DNA of 59,878 bases, from assembly GCA_021737565.1 (NCBI GenBank), contig JAIPDS010000007.1, positions 1 to 59,878 of the forward strand, given 5' to 3'. This document shows positions 27,859 to 37,182 of the stretch, piece by piece. How positions within the stretch are numbered: the stretch's first letter is position 1; every line of letters starts with the position of its first letter. The notes below the pieces were generated by a model. It ran no database searches. It worked only from the letters and a program-made list of their open reading frames with translations, and had not been told where the DNA came from. The stretch comes from Desulfobacteraceae bacterium. GTDB lineage: Bacteria; Desulfobacterota; Desulfobacteria; Desulfobacterales; Desulfosalsimonadaceae. The translations under genes and the position numbers were made by a program.

Positions 27859-28305
27859 CTAAACAAAAGGAAGCGGTTTGCCGGTTCTGTAGGCAACTGC
27901 CTGGCAGGTTGCAACCAACCGCCCTGTTTTTTCGATAACCTTTATGTCATAGCTCGCTGTTTTCCGCGAACCGCTGATTTCAGTGGCTTCGGCATACAGT
28001 GTCATCGGTTCCGAGGGGCTGCTGATATAAGTTACATTTATGTTTAAAGCTACTGCAATAGTTCCGCAGGTCTGGCTTGCGGTTTCAAACGCCTCGTCTA
28101 TCAGAGAAAAAATGGCGCCGCCATGGGCCCGTTCATATATGTTTGCCATTGATTCCGGATCATACGGCATCTCGACTTTTGAAAAACCCGCTCCAAGATC
28201 CAGCAGCTTCATACCCAAAGTCCGCGCAAGCGGTTCGCCTTTTACAGCCTCGTAAATTGCCTTTTCAATTACCGGATCGATTTTGTCAGCGGTTTCGGTT
28301 CTCAA
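27859..28305 (-). CDS. PaaI-type hotdog thioesterase
   Basis: A 148-residue hotdog-fold protein with the PaaI signature AHGGAIFSLIDEAFETA (about 61-77) and a central strand NVTYISSP. Members hydrolyse acyl- or phenylacetyl-type CoA thioesters; the substrate here is unknown. It starts with TTG at 28305, five bases after the htpX stop codon, so the two are translated together. Confidence 0.85.
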   Translation of the reverse strand: MRTETADKIDPVIEKAIYEAVKGEPLARTLGMKLLDLGAGFSKVEMPYDPESMANIYERAHGGAIFSLIDEAFETASQTCGTIAVALNINVTYISSPSEPMTLYAEATEISGSRKTASYDIKVIEKTGRLVATCQAVAYRTGKPLPFV

Positions 28306-28310
28306 GGCGC

Positions 28311-29153
28311 CTACCCGGTATTTCTCAGTCTTGCCACCCGGTCTGCAATAGGCGGATGAGTGGAAAAAATCTTCATGAGACTCCGCCCCGATACGGGATT
28401 GGCGATGAACATGTGGGCCGTTGAAGGATCTGCCTGTATAGGAATCCGCTTTGTGTAATCGTCAAGTTTTTCAAGCGCGCTGGCAAGCCCCTCGGGGTTC
28501 TGCGTTATTTGCGCCGAGGTTCCGTCTGCAAGATATTCCCTGGAGCGCGAAATCGCGGCCTGGATCAGAACCGCTGCAATAGGGGCGATAATGGCTGTTG
28601 CAAGCAGGCCGAAAATTCCACCCCCTTCGCCTTCATCCCTGGAGAATCCGCCGAAGATCGCAGCCCATCTTGCAAGGCTGGCAATAATCATTATTGCCCC
28701 TGCCATAGTGGCCGCAATGGAGCCGATCAAAATGTCCCTGTTTTTGACGTGTGCCAGCTCATGGGCAAGAACTCCCGCGAGTTCCTGCCGGTTCATATAG
28801 CGAAGCAGTCCCTGGGTTACCGCCACCACGGCATTTTCAGGATTTCTGCCGGTAGCAAACGCGTTGGGCGCTTCCTGGGGCAGGACACAGAGCCTGGGCA
28901 TGGGAAGTCCTGCGCGGTCGCAGAGTTCTTCCATGATTTCGTAGAGCTCCGGCTCCTCGTCTCTTCCGACTTCCCGCGCTTTATACATTTTAAGTACTAT
29001 TTTATCCGAATACCAGTAAGAAAAGAAATTCATTGCCCCTGCTATTATCAGGGCTATAATCATGCCGCCGGTGCCTCCCAGTACCCTGCCTATTGCTATT
29101 ATGATTACCGTGAGTACTGCAAGAAGGAGTGTTGTTCTGATACGGTTTCCCAT
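28311..29153 (-). CDS. htpX: Membrane zinc metalloprotease HtpX
   Basis: A 280-residue inner-membrane protease of family M48 involved in membrane-protein quality control. Two N-terminal transmembrane segments (about 8-50), the zinc motif AHELAHVKNRD (about 128-138) and a second hydrophobic pair (about 143-195) are visible, with the third zinc ligand expected in SREYLADGTSA. A perfect 12-bp palindrome, ATAACCGGTTAT (29201-29212), lies about 50 bases upstream and could be an operator. Confidence 0.93.
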   Translation of the reverse strand: MGNRIRTTLLLAVLTVIIIAIGRVLGGTGGMIIALIIAGAMNFFSYWYSDKIVLKMYKAREVGRDEEPELYEIMEELCDRAGLPMPRLCVLPQEAPNAFATGRNPENAVVAVTQGLLRYMNRQELAGVLAHELAHVKNRDILIGSIAATMAGAIMIIASLARWAAIFGGFSRDEGEGGGIFGLLATAIIAPIAAVLIQAAISRSREYLADGTSAQITQNPEGLASALEKLDDYTKRIPIQADPSTAHMFIANPVSGRSLMKIFSTHPPIADRVARLRNTG

Positions 29154-29200
29154 TTTTGTGATGATTCCCGTTTTTAATTGTTATATATTTTCAGTGATTG

Positions 29201-29212
29201 ATAACCGGTTAT
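29201..29212. promoter_or_regulatory. Palindrome upstream of htpX
   Basis: ATAACCGGTTAT is a perfect 12-bp palindrome in the AT-rich region before htpX. It may bind a regulator; no other support. Confidence 0.25.
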
Positions 29213-29276
29213 ATGTAAACGAGTTTATTTAATTTGTAAATATAAGACAGATTTCCGGGAGTTCAAGAAGAGAAGA

Positions 29277-29456
29277 TTATGATTTTGTCTCAAAATAACG
29301 ACGGCGTCTGAGCAGATCTATCCACCGGGCCATAAGCAGGGCCAGCTCCGAGGGAGCGTCTGCCGGTTCATCTTGCAACCGGTCTTTATGGCCCTGGGCC
29401 TTATATAACCGGGCAAGGGTATGGGTATACGGTAGATGGAAATCATTCATTTTCAT
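29277..29456 (-). CDS. Small conserved-looking ORF coupled to the ftsB-like gene (59 aa)
   Basis: The frame from ATG 29456 overlaps the end of the ftsB-like gene by 14 bases, typical of translational coupling; a second ATG is two codons later. The product holds a TPR-like helix (YTHTLARLYKAQGHKDRL, residues 9-26) followed by an acidic linker and a basic C-terminus (LLRRRRYFETKS). I do not recognise a named family. The predicted half-TPR suggests protein binding. A longer frame to 29537 is rejected because it lies wholly within ftsB. Confidence 0.5.
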   Translation of the reverse strand: MKMNDFHLPYTHTLARLYKAQGHKDRLQDEPADAPSELALLMARWIDLLRRRRYFETKS

Positions 29457-29766
29457 TATCTCCGGAATCCGCCATAAATTTGAAGACAATTTCGTCCCGG
29501 GCCACCATGTGAAGCTCCTGCCGGGCAATATGTTCAATATATTCGGGATCGTTTTTCAGGCGGTTGATGGTTCTGTAAAGGGCTATATTTTTCTTTTCTA
29601 TCCGGGCGTTTTTTTCCTGTACAGTGCTTAGGTTCTGCCCCATGGATCTTAGAGCCAGAAGGCCGTGGCCACCGAATATAATCGCCAGCAGATAAAACCC
29701 CATTACAAATGCCGCGGCCCAGAGAAAGATATCTGCCAGGCGTGATTTGTCTGAAACCAATTTCAA
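29443..29766 (-). CDS. FtsB/DivIC-type septum formation protein
   Basis: A protein of about 107 residues with one transmembrane segment (about residues 12-32 from the TTG start), then a coiled coil (SMGQNLSTVQEKNARIEKKN) and a conserved NDPEYIEHIARQELHMV motif, the mark of FtsB/DivIC. These join the cell-division complex with FtsL and FtsQ. TTG 29766 overlaps the murJ stop codon; the same frame is open up to ATG 29826 inside murJ, so the start is uncertain. Confidence 0.78.
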   Translation of the reverse strand: MKLVSDKSRLADIFLWAAAFVMGFYLLAIIFGGHGLLALRSMGQNLSTVQEKNARIEKKNIALYRTINRLKNDPEYIEHIARQELHMVARDEIVFKFMADSGDNENE

Positions 29767-31313
29767 TTTCGTTTCACCATTGAAACCAATGATTTTAATT
29801 CGCCGCGCTGCAATACCGCAGCACATGCTGAATATACCATAACACCTGCAAATATCGCCGCAAATACATTTGCCAGCAAGTATAATGCGCCCCCTGAATA
29901 ATCAGGCGGAAACAGTCTGTGCCACCAAAGAAGCACACCTGCCATTATTCCTGAACATAGCACAGTTCTGCCCATGGAGACAACGATCTTTTTCCAGTAA
30001 GGACCCCTCATACGCTTATTAAGTACCGACGCAAGAAGAAAAAAATTTATCATGGACCCGAGCGAGGTGGCAAGTGCAAGCCCGCCGTGGCTAAGCGGCC
30101 CCATAAGGATAACCCCGAAGGCAATGTTTGCAATTATGGAGTAGACAGCCATTTTTACTGGTGTTTTGGTGTCCTGCATGGCGTAAAATGTTGATACCAG
30201 TATGCGTACCCCGGAAAAGGCCCAGAGTCCCACTGAATAATGAAAAAGAGCGTATGCCGTAAGCTTCATGCTTTCAATATCAAAGGCACCGCGCATAAAC
30301 AAAAGGCCGACTATCGGCTCCCGCAGCACTATGAGTCCCGCCATGGCCGGCACTGTAATAAAGAAAATCATGTTCATGGAGTAGGCGAAAGTCTCTGCGA
30401 GACCTTCATAGTCTTGGGCTGAAGCCTGTCTGGACAGGCTAGGCAGAAGTGCCACAGATGCCGATATGGCGAATATGCCCAGGGGAAACTGAACCAGCCG
30501 GTCTGCGTAATACAGGTAGGATACGCTTCCTTCCGGCAGCAGGGATGCCAGAAGTGTGCCCACCAGAATGTTGATTTGGTATACCGCTGCCCCGAACACC
30601 GCCGGCCCCATAAGAAGACCTATTTTTTTCAGGGCCGGATGCCACAGAGGTGCTTTCCGCCATATTACCACCCCTTTTTTGACCAGAAACGGCACCTGCA
30701 AAGCAAGTTGAATCACCCCTCCTGCGAGCACTCCTATGGCCAGACCTATGACAGGAGTATCAAGATAAGGGGCTATAAACAGGACTGCTGCGATCATGGT
30801 CAGGTTTAAGAAGACCGGGGCCAGGGCGGGGGCGGCAAAGTGCCCCAGGGCGTTTAAAATGCCCATGCTCAGGGCCACCAGGCAGATAAAGATAATATAC
30901 GGAAACATAATCCTGGTAAGGGTCACTGTAAGGGCGTATTTGGAGCCGGCAAACCCTGGTGCCACAACTTTTACAATCAACGGGGCCCCTGCTATGCCTG
31001 CAATGGCGATTATAACCAGGATAAGGGAAAGCATCCGCACTGCGGAGCGCGCCAGTGCAAAAGCCTCTTTGCGGCCGTATTTGGTCATTTGCTCGGTAAA
31101 TACCGGGACAACCGCCATGCTGAGGGTGCCTTCTGCAAACAGCCGCCGTAGCAGGTTGGGAATGCGAAAAGCCACAAAAAAGGCGTCAGACAGAAGTCCC
31201 GCCCCGAAAAACCAGGCGATCACCATATCCCGGACAAAACCGAGGATTCGGCTCAAAAGGGTTGCCAGCCCGATAATCCCTGCGGCCTTTGTAAAGTGTC
31301 TTTTCTCGTCCAT
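29763..31313 (-). CDS. murJ: Lipid II flippase MurJ
   Basis: A 516-residue polytopic membrane protein of the MviN/MurJ family with about 14 predicted transmembrane segments. The N-terminal signature GLATLLSRILGFVRDMVIAW and the RIPNLLRRLFAEGTLS segment are diagnostic. It moves lipid II across the inner membrane for peptidoglycan synthesis. ATG 31313 (MDEKRHF) is preferred to a TTG six codons upstream. It overlaps the ftsB-like gene, which fits a cell-envelope operon. Confidence 0.95.
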   Translation of the reverse strand: MDEKRHFTKAAGIIGLATLLSRILGFVRDMVIAWFFGAGLLSDAFFVAFRIPNLLRRLFAEGTLSMAVVPVFTEQMTKYGRKEAFALARSAVRMLSLILVIIAIAGIAGAPLIVKVVAPGFAGSKYALTVTLTRIMFPYIIFICLVALSMGILNALGHFAAPALAPVFLNLTMIAAVLFIAPYLDTPVIGLAIGVLAGGVIQLALQVPFLVKKGVVIWRKAPLWHPALKKIGLLMGPAVFGAAVYQINILVGTLLASLLPEGSVSYLYYADRLVQFPLGIFAISASVALLPSLSRQASAQDYEGLAETFAYSMNMIFFITVPAMAGLIVLREPIVGLLFMRGAFDIESMKLTAYALFHYSVGLWAFSGVRILVSTFYAMQDTKTPVKMAVYSIIANIAFGVILMGPLSHGGLALATSLGSMINFFLLASVLNKRMRGPYWKKIVVSMGRTVLCSGIMAGVLLWWHRLFPPDYSGGALYLLANVFAAIFAGVMVYSACAAVLQRGELKSLVSMVKRN

Positions 31314-31402
31314 GATTCCGGATATTTGCAATATTCTTTCTGATAGTCAAAATTTTTGTGAATTTTTTAAAAAAACAGTTTATACGGCGACCATTTTTTG
31401 GC

Positions 31403-31431
31403 TTGACATAATCCACGGTAGGGGTTATTAA
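31403..31431 (+). promoter_or_regulatory. Promoter of rpsT
   Basis: TTGACA (31403-31408), 17-base spacer, TATTAA (31426-31431), about 70 bases before the rpsT start. Confidence 0.6.
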
Positions 31432-31501
31432 GTTTTGTCTAATGTAGCCTTTAAAGGATTTTTTTCAGGCGCATTAAATTTCAGCAAAGGAGAGTAGTAA
31501 T

Positions 31502-31765
31502 TTGGCCAATCACAGATCGGCGCTCAAAAGGATCAAGCAGAACAGCAAGCGGCGAATGCGCAACAAAATGGTTAAGACCCGGGTTAAGACTTCGGTTAAG
31601 AACGCGCTTTCCGCGGTCGAGAAAAACGGCGATGTAGCAGGCGAGATGAAAAAGGCACAGTCGGTCATTGACAAGGCTGCGAAAAAAAGGATATTGCACC
31701 GCAGAACCGCCGCCCGCAAGATTGCACGCCTGAGCCGCAGGGCAAATACGTCGGCATCCGTATAG
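31502..31765 (+). CDS. rpsT: Ribosomal protein S20
   Basis: An 87-residue basic protein beginning MANHRSALKRIKQNSKRRMRN, cut here at the family's usual N-terminus, with the RAARKIARL-type C-terminal helix. The start codon is TTG at 31502, preceded by AAAGGAGAG; S20 genes often use rare starts as part of autogenous control. It converges on the lptE-like gene one base after its stop, and its terminator lies inside that gene. Confidence 0.96.
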   Translation: MANHRSALKRIKQNSKRRMRNKMVKTRVKTSVKNALSAVEKNGDVAGEMKKAQSVIDKAAKKRILHRRTAARKIARLSRRANTSASV

Positions 31766-31766
31766 A

Positions 31767-32291
31767 CTAGAAGTTATCTGTCATTCGATAATAAATCCGC
31801 TCTGCCAGTCTTGTCGAGAGCCTGGCAATAGCGGATTTTTTGCGTTGTTCTGTTGCAAGCTTGTTGCCTGAGGCCTCATATTCTTCAGAGGCTGAAATAT
31901 CGTTTGCAGACCACAATACTTTGCCCGCGGGGTCCAAAAGTTTTACATCCACTGTTACAGTAATTCTCCGCTCTGCCGTGGTATGGGAACTGATATGTGA
32001 GATAGTGGAGCTTTTTGCTGATTTGATAACACCGGTTAAAACAGCCCCGGCCTCTTGCCTGTTCGATATTGTGGCTTTTGCAGCCCTGTTAAATTCATTT
32101 GTGATATCGTTGGTTATTATCGACTCAATGCCTGTTTCCCCTGAGCGGTTTTTAAAGGTTTCTACAGCCAGCTTTTCGAAATTGCCGGGAAGTTTGCCCG
32201 CTCCGGAAAACCTGTAGCCGCAGGCCGCCAGATACGCGATGCAGCAGGCAAGCAGGATGTTCTTAAATGCGGTGCGGGCGGGTATTCCCAT
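31767..32291 (-). CDS. LptE-like LPS-assembly lipoprotein
   Basis: A 174-residue lipoprotein. The signal peptide ends in lipobox LAAC with Cys24, followed by GYRFSG, the typical start of mature LptE. The rest fits the LptE domain (VETFKNRSGETGIES, later a beta-rich region). LptE plugs LptD in the outer membrane during lipopolysaccharide export. ATG 32291 follows AGGAAG and lies 11 bases after the leuS stop, so leuS and this gene form an operon. Confidence 0.82.
   Translation of the reverse strand: MGIPARTAFKNILLACCIAYLAACGYRFSGAGKLPGNFEKLAVETFKNRSGETGIESIITNDITNEFNRAAKATISNRQEAGAVLTGVIKSAKSSTISHISSHTTAERRITVTVDVKLLDPAGKVLWSANDISASEEYEASGNKLATEQRKKSAIARLSTRLAERIYYRMTDNF
31794..31841 (+). terminator. 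Terminator of rpsT embedded in the lptE-like coding sequence
   Basis: AATCCGCT (31794-31801) pairs with AGCGGATT (31830-31837) and TGCCAG (31803-31808) with CTGGCA (31822-31827). A run of six T follows. The hairpin occupies codons of the convergent gene's C-terminus. Confidence 0.8.
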
Positions 32292-32301
32292 TATGAGCTT
32301 C

Positions 32302-34905
32302 CTATACCACGATATTGACAAGCTTGTCTTTTACCGTGATCACTTTCTTTACAGGTTTGCCGGCAATAAAGCGGGTTGCATTTTCATCGGAAAGGGCGCG
32401 CTCCTTTATCGTTTCTTCGTCTGCATCAGCCTCTATCTCAAATTTTCCCCGCAGTTTGCCGTTGACCTGAATTACTATGAGGCGGGTGTCTGTACTAAGA
32501 GCGTCTTTTCTGTATGAAGGCCATTTTTCATTTGCAAGGCTTCCGGCCCTGTTTCCAAGAGCCGCCCAGAGTTCCTCGGTAATATGAGGGACCATGGGCG
32601 AAAGAAGCAGGACCGCTGTCTCCAGTGCATGCCTCATCACGCCGGCCACCCGTTGTTCCGCCTCATGCGGGTTTAATTGCGATTCAAGGCCATACATTGC
32701 ATTTACCAGCTCCATGACCGCGCTTATTGCCGTGTTAAAGTGAAATTTTTCCTCTATGTCATCTGTGACTTTTTTTATGGTCTGATGTGTCTTAATGTAG
32801 AGATCTCTTGCCGCTCCGCCAAGACCGGCTGGTGGTCCGTCATAGGGCGGAGTTTCACTGAGAGCCGAAATCCAGTTTCCGGCAAGGCGCCATATGCGGT
32901 TTAAAAACCGGGAACCTCCCTCAACCCCCTGGTCGCTCCATTCCAGATCCCGCTCTGGCGGTGAGGCAAACAGGCAGAACAGCCTCACTGTATCGGCTCC
33001 GTAGTGTTCCACCATCAGGTTGGGATCAATTATGTTTTTCTTGGATTTCGACATTTTTTCAACCCTGCCGAGTTCGGCCGGGCATCCGCATTTTTTGCAC
33101 AAAATCTTTTCATCCCGGTATTCGGTTTCCTCCGGATACAGATATCCGTGCTCCGGGCAGCGCTGGGTCTCCTTGCACACCATGCCCTGGGTAAGAAGCC
33201 TGGTAAAAGGTTCCTTGAAGGCGACCAGTCCAAGGTCCTTCAAGACCCTGGTAAAGTAGCGCGAATAAAGAAGATGCATTACCGCGTGTTCCACGCCGCC
33301 TATATACTGGTCCACCGGCATCCAGTAATCCACCGCCTCCGGGTCGAACATGCCCTTGTCATAATGGGGGCTGCAGTAGCGTTCAAAATACCAGGAGGAT
33401 TCGACAAAAGTGTCCATTGTATCAGTCTCTCGCCGGGCGGGGCCGCTGCATTTCGGACATTTTGTCTTTACAAACTCCTCGTGAGAGGCCAGGGGAGATC
33501 CTCCGCCTTCGAGCAGGTCGATGTCTTCGGGAAGAACCACCGGAAGATCATTTTCGTTAACAGGCACTATGCCGCATTTTTCACAATGGACCACGGGTAC
33601 GGGGGCTCCCCAGTAACGCTGCCTGGAAATGCCCCAGTCGCGCAGTCTGTAGCTTACCTCACGTTTGCCTATGCCCTGCTTTTCAAACCAGTCAATAAGG
33701 TCTTCGTATGCCTCCCTGTTGTGCATCCCGTTAAACGGGCCGGAATTTATCATTTCCCCGTCGCCGGTATATGCCTGCTCTTTTGCTGTTTCCTCTGCTT
33801 CTTCTCCAGACGGTTTTATCACCGGGATTATTTCCAGGCCGTATTTGCGGGCGAATTCAAAATCACGCTGATCATGGGCAGGAACAGCCATTACCGCTCC
33901 TGTGCCGTATTCCATGAGTGCGAAATTGGCCGTATAAATGGGAATCTTCTTGTTGTTAACCGGGTTGACGCACCAGGCATCCAGAAAGATGCCCTCTTTT
34001 TCCCTGTTTTCAAGCATTCGGTCCGTACGGCTTTCCGCGGCCATTCGCGCGACAAAGTCGGTAACACCGGATTCCTGGCCGGTTCCTGCTGCAAGCTGCT
34101 GCACAAGGGGATGCTCAGGAGCGAGCACCATGAAGGTTGCACCATATATAGTATCCGGCCTTGTGGTAAAAACGGCAATGGTTTCATCTGTTCCGTTTAC
34201 CGGGAACCGGATTTCAGCGCCCGTGCTTTTACCGATCCAGTTTTTCTGCATTGTAAGCACTTTTTCCGGCCAGCCCGGCAGCTTGTCGCAGTATTCAAGC
34301 AGATCTTCAGCATAATCGGTAATCCTGAAAAACCAACCCCAAAGCTTTTTCTGTTTTACCTGCCGCCCGCAGCGCCAGCAGCAGCCTGCTTCCACCTGCT
34401 CGTTTGCCAGAACAGTCCGGCAGGTTTCACACCAGTTTACAAAGGACTCCTTTCGATAGAGCATGCCCCTTTCATACATGCGCAGGAAAAGCCATTGTTC
34501 CCATCTGTAATAATCAGGATCGCAGGTGGCCAGCTCCCTGTTCCAGTCGTAGCTGAAGCCGAGGCGTTTTAACTGCTTTCTCATGGTTGCGATGTTTTCG
34601 TAAGTCCATTTGGCCGGGTGGGTGTTGTTGTCTATGGCCGCGTTTTCCGCGGGCATGCCAAAGGCGTCCCAGCCCATTGGATGAAGCACATTATATCCGC
34701 ACATCTGCTTATATCGGGCAACAACATCGCCTATTGTGTAATTTCGAACATGTCCGATATGGATCCTGCCCGAAGGGTAGGGAAACATTTCAAGAAGATA
34801 ATATTTTTCCCTGGACGTATCCTCCGGCGCCGCAAATATTTCATTTTCTTCCCAGACCTTCTGCCATTTTGGCTCTATTTTTTTGGGATCGTATCGCTGC
34901 TCCAT
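32302..34905 (-). CDS. leuS: Leucyl-tRNA synthetase
   Basis: An 867-residue class I synthetase that charges tRNA-Leu. The HIGH motif appears as [11 protein letters not shown] (about 47-57), the editing domain spans about 225-420 with [13 protein letters not shown], and the KMSKS motif is in [12 protein letters not shown] (about 620). Zinc-ribbon-like cysteines (CGRQ, CEKCG, CKKCG) are present. The C-terminal domain ends [13 protein letters not shown]. Length fits the bacterial family. Confidence 0.98.
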   Translation of the reverse strand: MEQRYDPKKIEPKWQKVWEENEIFAAPEDTSREKYYLLEMFPYPSGRIHIGHVRNYTIGDVVARYKQMCGYNVLHPMGWDAFGMPAENAAIDNNTHPAKWTYENIATMRKQLKRLGFSYDWNRELATCDPDYYRWEQWLFLRMYERGMLYRKESFVNWCETCRTVLANEQVEAGCCWRCGRQVKQKKLWGWFFRITDYAEDLLEYCDKLPGWPEKVLTMQKNWIGKSTGAEIRFPVNGTDETIAVFTTRPDTIYGATFMVLAPEHPLVQQLAAGTGQESGVTDFVARMAAESRTDRMLENREKEGIFLDAWCVNPVNNKKIPIYTANFALMEYGTGAVMAVPAHDQRDFEFARKYGLEIIPVIKPSGEEAEETAKEQAYTGDGEMINSGPFNGMHNREAYEDLIDWFEKQGIGKREVSYRLRDWGISRQRYWGAPVPVVHCEKCGIVPVNENDLPVVLPEDIDLLEGGGSPLASHEEFVKTKCPKCSGPARRETDTMDTFVESSWYFERYCSPHYDKGMFDPEAVDYWMPVDQYIGGVEHAVMHLLYSRYFTRVLKDLGLVAFKEPFTRLLTQGMVCKETQRCPEHGYLYPEETEYRDEKILCKKCGCPAELGRVEKMSKSKKNIIDPNLMVEHYGADTVRLFCLFASPPERDLEWSDQGVEGGSRFLNRIWRLAGNWISALSETPPYDGPPAGLGGAARDLYIKTHQTIKKVTDDIEEKFHFNTAISAVMELVNAMYGLESQLNPHEAEQRVAGVMRHALETAVLLLSPMVPHITEELWAALGNRAGSLANEKWPSYRKDALSTDTRLIVIQVNGKLRGKFEIEADADEETIKERALSDENATRFIAGKPVKKVITVKDKLVNIVV

Positions 34906-35009
34906 TTTTCAATGCCGTCCTTTTTCATTTTTGATTGTTATAATCCCAATTCTCATGCCATACTATGGATCAAATATCAAGACCGGGAAGACTATATGCC
35001 AGAAATCGT

Positions 35010-35038
35010 TTGACTTGTAGTCTGTGATTTCTTATTTA
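35010..35038 (+). promoter_or_regulatory. Possible promoter of the RNase G/E gene
   Basis: TTGACT (35010-35015), 17-base spacer, TATTTA (35033-35038), about 120 bases before ATG 35156. Confidence 0.35.
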
Positions 35039-35155
35039 ACAGCACAATCCGACCAGGAATTTAAATATACGTTCAATTTTGAGCCATGATAATGCATACT
35101 GATGCAATACGGCTGGATGCGGAAAATAAAAGACCTTTTAGGGAAAAAGACTAAT

Positions 35156-36616
35156 ATGACCACCAAGATTTTGATAAATGCCGTGGATCCGGAAGAATGC
35201 CGGATCGCAACCGTAACGAACAACAGGCTTGAAGAATTCCATGTTGAGACCTCGGCAAGGGAAATCACCCAGGGAAATATATACAAGGGGATTGTCTCAA
35301 GAGTGGAGCCCAGCCTTCAGGCGGTTTTCGTGGATTACGGCGCGGAGAAAAACGGCTTTCTTCAGAAACAGGAAATACATCCCGACTATTTCCAGGACGA
35401 CCCCTCGGGCGGACAGTCCTTGAAAAATATTATAAAAAGGGGGCAGGAGCTGATAGTTCAGGTAACCAATGACCCGGTCATGGAAAAAGGCGCTATGCTC
35501 ACAACTTATATCTCCCTGCCTGGAAGAAATTCCGTTTTAATGCCGGGAAACAAAAACCAGGGCGTATCAAGAAAGATTACAGAGGAGACCGAGCGCAAGA
35601 GGCTGAAAAAAATAGTGGAAGGACTTGAACTTCCCGAGGATTACGGACTCATTGTTCGTACAGTGGGGCAGGGCGCCAACAAGACAACTATCTCAAAAGA
35701 TGTCAGGTACCTGATGCGGCTCTGGAAAAACATAAAGAAAAAAGCCGTGGCAGAAAAGGCTCCGGTTCTTCTCTATAAGGAAAGAAATGCCGCAGTCCGG
35801 GCGATCCGGGACTCTTTTACAGCGGACGTAAAGGAGATTCTAATCGATGATGATGCGGTATATCAGCAGGTAAAGGAATTTATCCAGATCATATCTCCGC
35901 AGCACAAAAAAATAGTCAAGCATTATTCGGCGGATAAGCCTATTTTTACCAAGTACCAGCTAGAGGAACAGATCGCCTCGATTTTTGACAACAGGGTTAA
36001 GCTTAAGTCCGGGGGTTCCATAGTTATTGAGCAGACAGAAGCCTTGGTCTCCATTGACGTAAACTCGGGAAAGGCCACCCAGAAATCATCGATTGAGGCA
36101 ACCGCGCTTCAGACAAACCTGGAGGCTGCAGAAGAAGTCGCGCGTCAACTTCGCCTGCGTGACTTTGGCGGACTAATCGTGATCGATTTTATAGATATGC
36201 GCGACAGAAAGAATAAGTCAAAAGTGGAGCAGACCCTTAAAAACGAACTTAAGGCTGATAAGGCCCGCACCAAGGTCGGCAGGATCTCTGCTTTCGGTTT
36301 GCTGGAGATGTCACGCCAAAGGATACGTCCTTCTATCCGGAATATCAATTTCGAACCCTGCAAATACTGCCAGGGCAAGGGTGTAATTCAGTCTGTGGAA
36401 TCCCTGGCCCTGGTTTTTTTAAGAAGACTGAGGCTTGAGACTGTAAAAAGCGGGGTCACCTGCGTAAATGGGTATCTGCCCCCGGAGGTGGCGGCTTACC
36501 TGTTAAACCGCAAGAAAGGGGAGATCCTCGAACTTGAGATGCGAAGAAATATCAGCATAAGTGTTGAGGCTGACGGGAGTTTGCTGCCCGGAGACAGCAG
36601 GATTGAATGTACCTAG
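35156..36616 (+). CDS. rng: Ribonuclease G/E family endoribonuclease
   Basis: A 486-residue RNA-processing enzyme of RNase E/G type. It has the S1 domain (GNIYKGIVSRVEPSLQAVFV, about 38-57), metal-binding Asp in SIDVNSGK and VIDFIDMRD, and the CKYCQGKG zinc-link cysteines near 402-405. It lacks the long C-terminal degradosome scaffold of RNase E, so RNase G is the better name. ATG 35156 follows TAGGGA and is preferred to an upstream in-frame ATG at 35102. Confidence 0.93.
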   Translation: MTTKILINAVDPEECRIATVTNNRLEEFHVETSAREITQGNIYKGIVSRVEPSLQAVFVDYGAEKNGFLQKQEIHPDYFQDDPSGGQSLKNIIKRGQELIVQVTNDPVMEKGAMLTTYISLPGRNSVLMPGNKNQGVSRKITEETERKRLKKIVEGLELPEDYGLIVRTVGQGANKTTISKDVRYLMRLWKNIKKKAVAEKAPVLLYKERNAAVRAIRDSFTADVKEILIDDDAVYQQVKEFIQIISPQHKKIVKHYSADKPIFTKYQLEEQIASIFDNRVKLKSGGSIVIEQTEALVSIDVNSGKATQKSSIEATALQTNLEAAEEVARQLRLRDFGGLIVIDFIDMRDRKNKSKVEQTLKNELKADKARTKVGRISAFGLLEMSRQRIRPSIRNINFEPCKYCQGKGVIQSVESLALVFLRRLRLETVKSGVTCVNGYLPPEVAAYLLNRKKGEILELEMRRNISISVEADGSLLPGDSRIECT

Positions 36617-36617
36617 C

Positions 36618-36645
36618 AACTAGATACTGGAAACTAGATACTAGA
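36618..36645. repeat. 14-bp tandem repeat
   Basis: AACTAGATACTGGA is repeated as AACTAGATACTAGA directly behind the stop codon of the RNase gene. Its role is unknown. Confidence 0.7.
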
Positions 36646-36775
36646 AACAAGAAACAGAAAGTCGTTAATAATTTAACAAATTATACAGAAAGGTAAAGGA
36701 ATTCGCGGAACCGGATTTCTTTTTACCGGAAGAAAAAAGTAAATATAAATAACCTGCAAAAAAAGGAGGTTTGTC

Positions 36776-37105
36776 TTGTTTGATTTAGTTTATGCAGCGG
36801 GTGGATCGCCCAACGGATCAGGGGAATCGCCGTTTAGTATGTTAATACCAATAATCCTGATGTTCGTGATCTTCTATTTCCTTTTGATCCGCCCCCAGCA
36901 GAAAAAGGCCAAGGCTCATCAGGAAATGATCAATAATCTGAAAAAGGGGGACAGGGTTGTTACAAGCGGCGGCATTCACGGCACCGTTACTTCCCTTGAC
37001 GAAAATAGCGCGACCGTGGAGATTGCCGATAAAGTGCGCATAAAGGTTACCAGGGGCTCTATTGCGGGTGTGGTCAGTTCTCAAGGAGGCGAGTCCGGGC
37101 AGTAG
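36776..37105 (+). CDS. yajC: Preprotein translocase subunit YajC
   Basis: A 109-residue single-span membrane protein. The hydrophobic segment (about 23-42) is followed at once by RPQQKKAKAHQEMINNLKKG, the YajC signature. TTG at 36776 is the start, preceded by AAAGGAGG. It associates with SecDF and heads the yajC-secD-secF operon. Confidence 0.94.
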   Translation: MFDLVYAAGGSPNGSGESPFSMLIPIILMFVIFYFLLIRPQQKKAKAHQEMINNLKKGDRVVTSGGIHGTVTSLDENSATVEIADKVRIKVTRGSIAGVVSSQGGESGQ

Positions 37106-37182
37106 GAACAAAATTGCTTGATCTGTGTATGCTGCCGGTGTTATCAAAACAATTTCAATAAACCTGCAAAGAGGTGGTGGCA

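Noticed and set aside
33004-34572. 522-residue plus-strand frame opposite leuS
   Set aside because: A shadow of leuS codon bias with no recognisable domain, while leuS on the other strand is full-length and certain.
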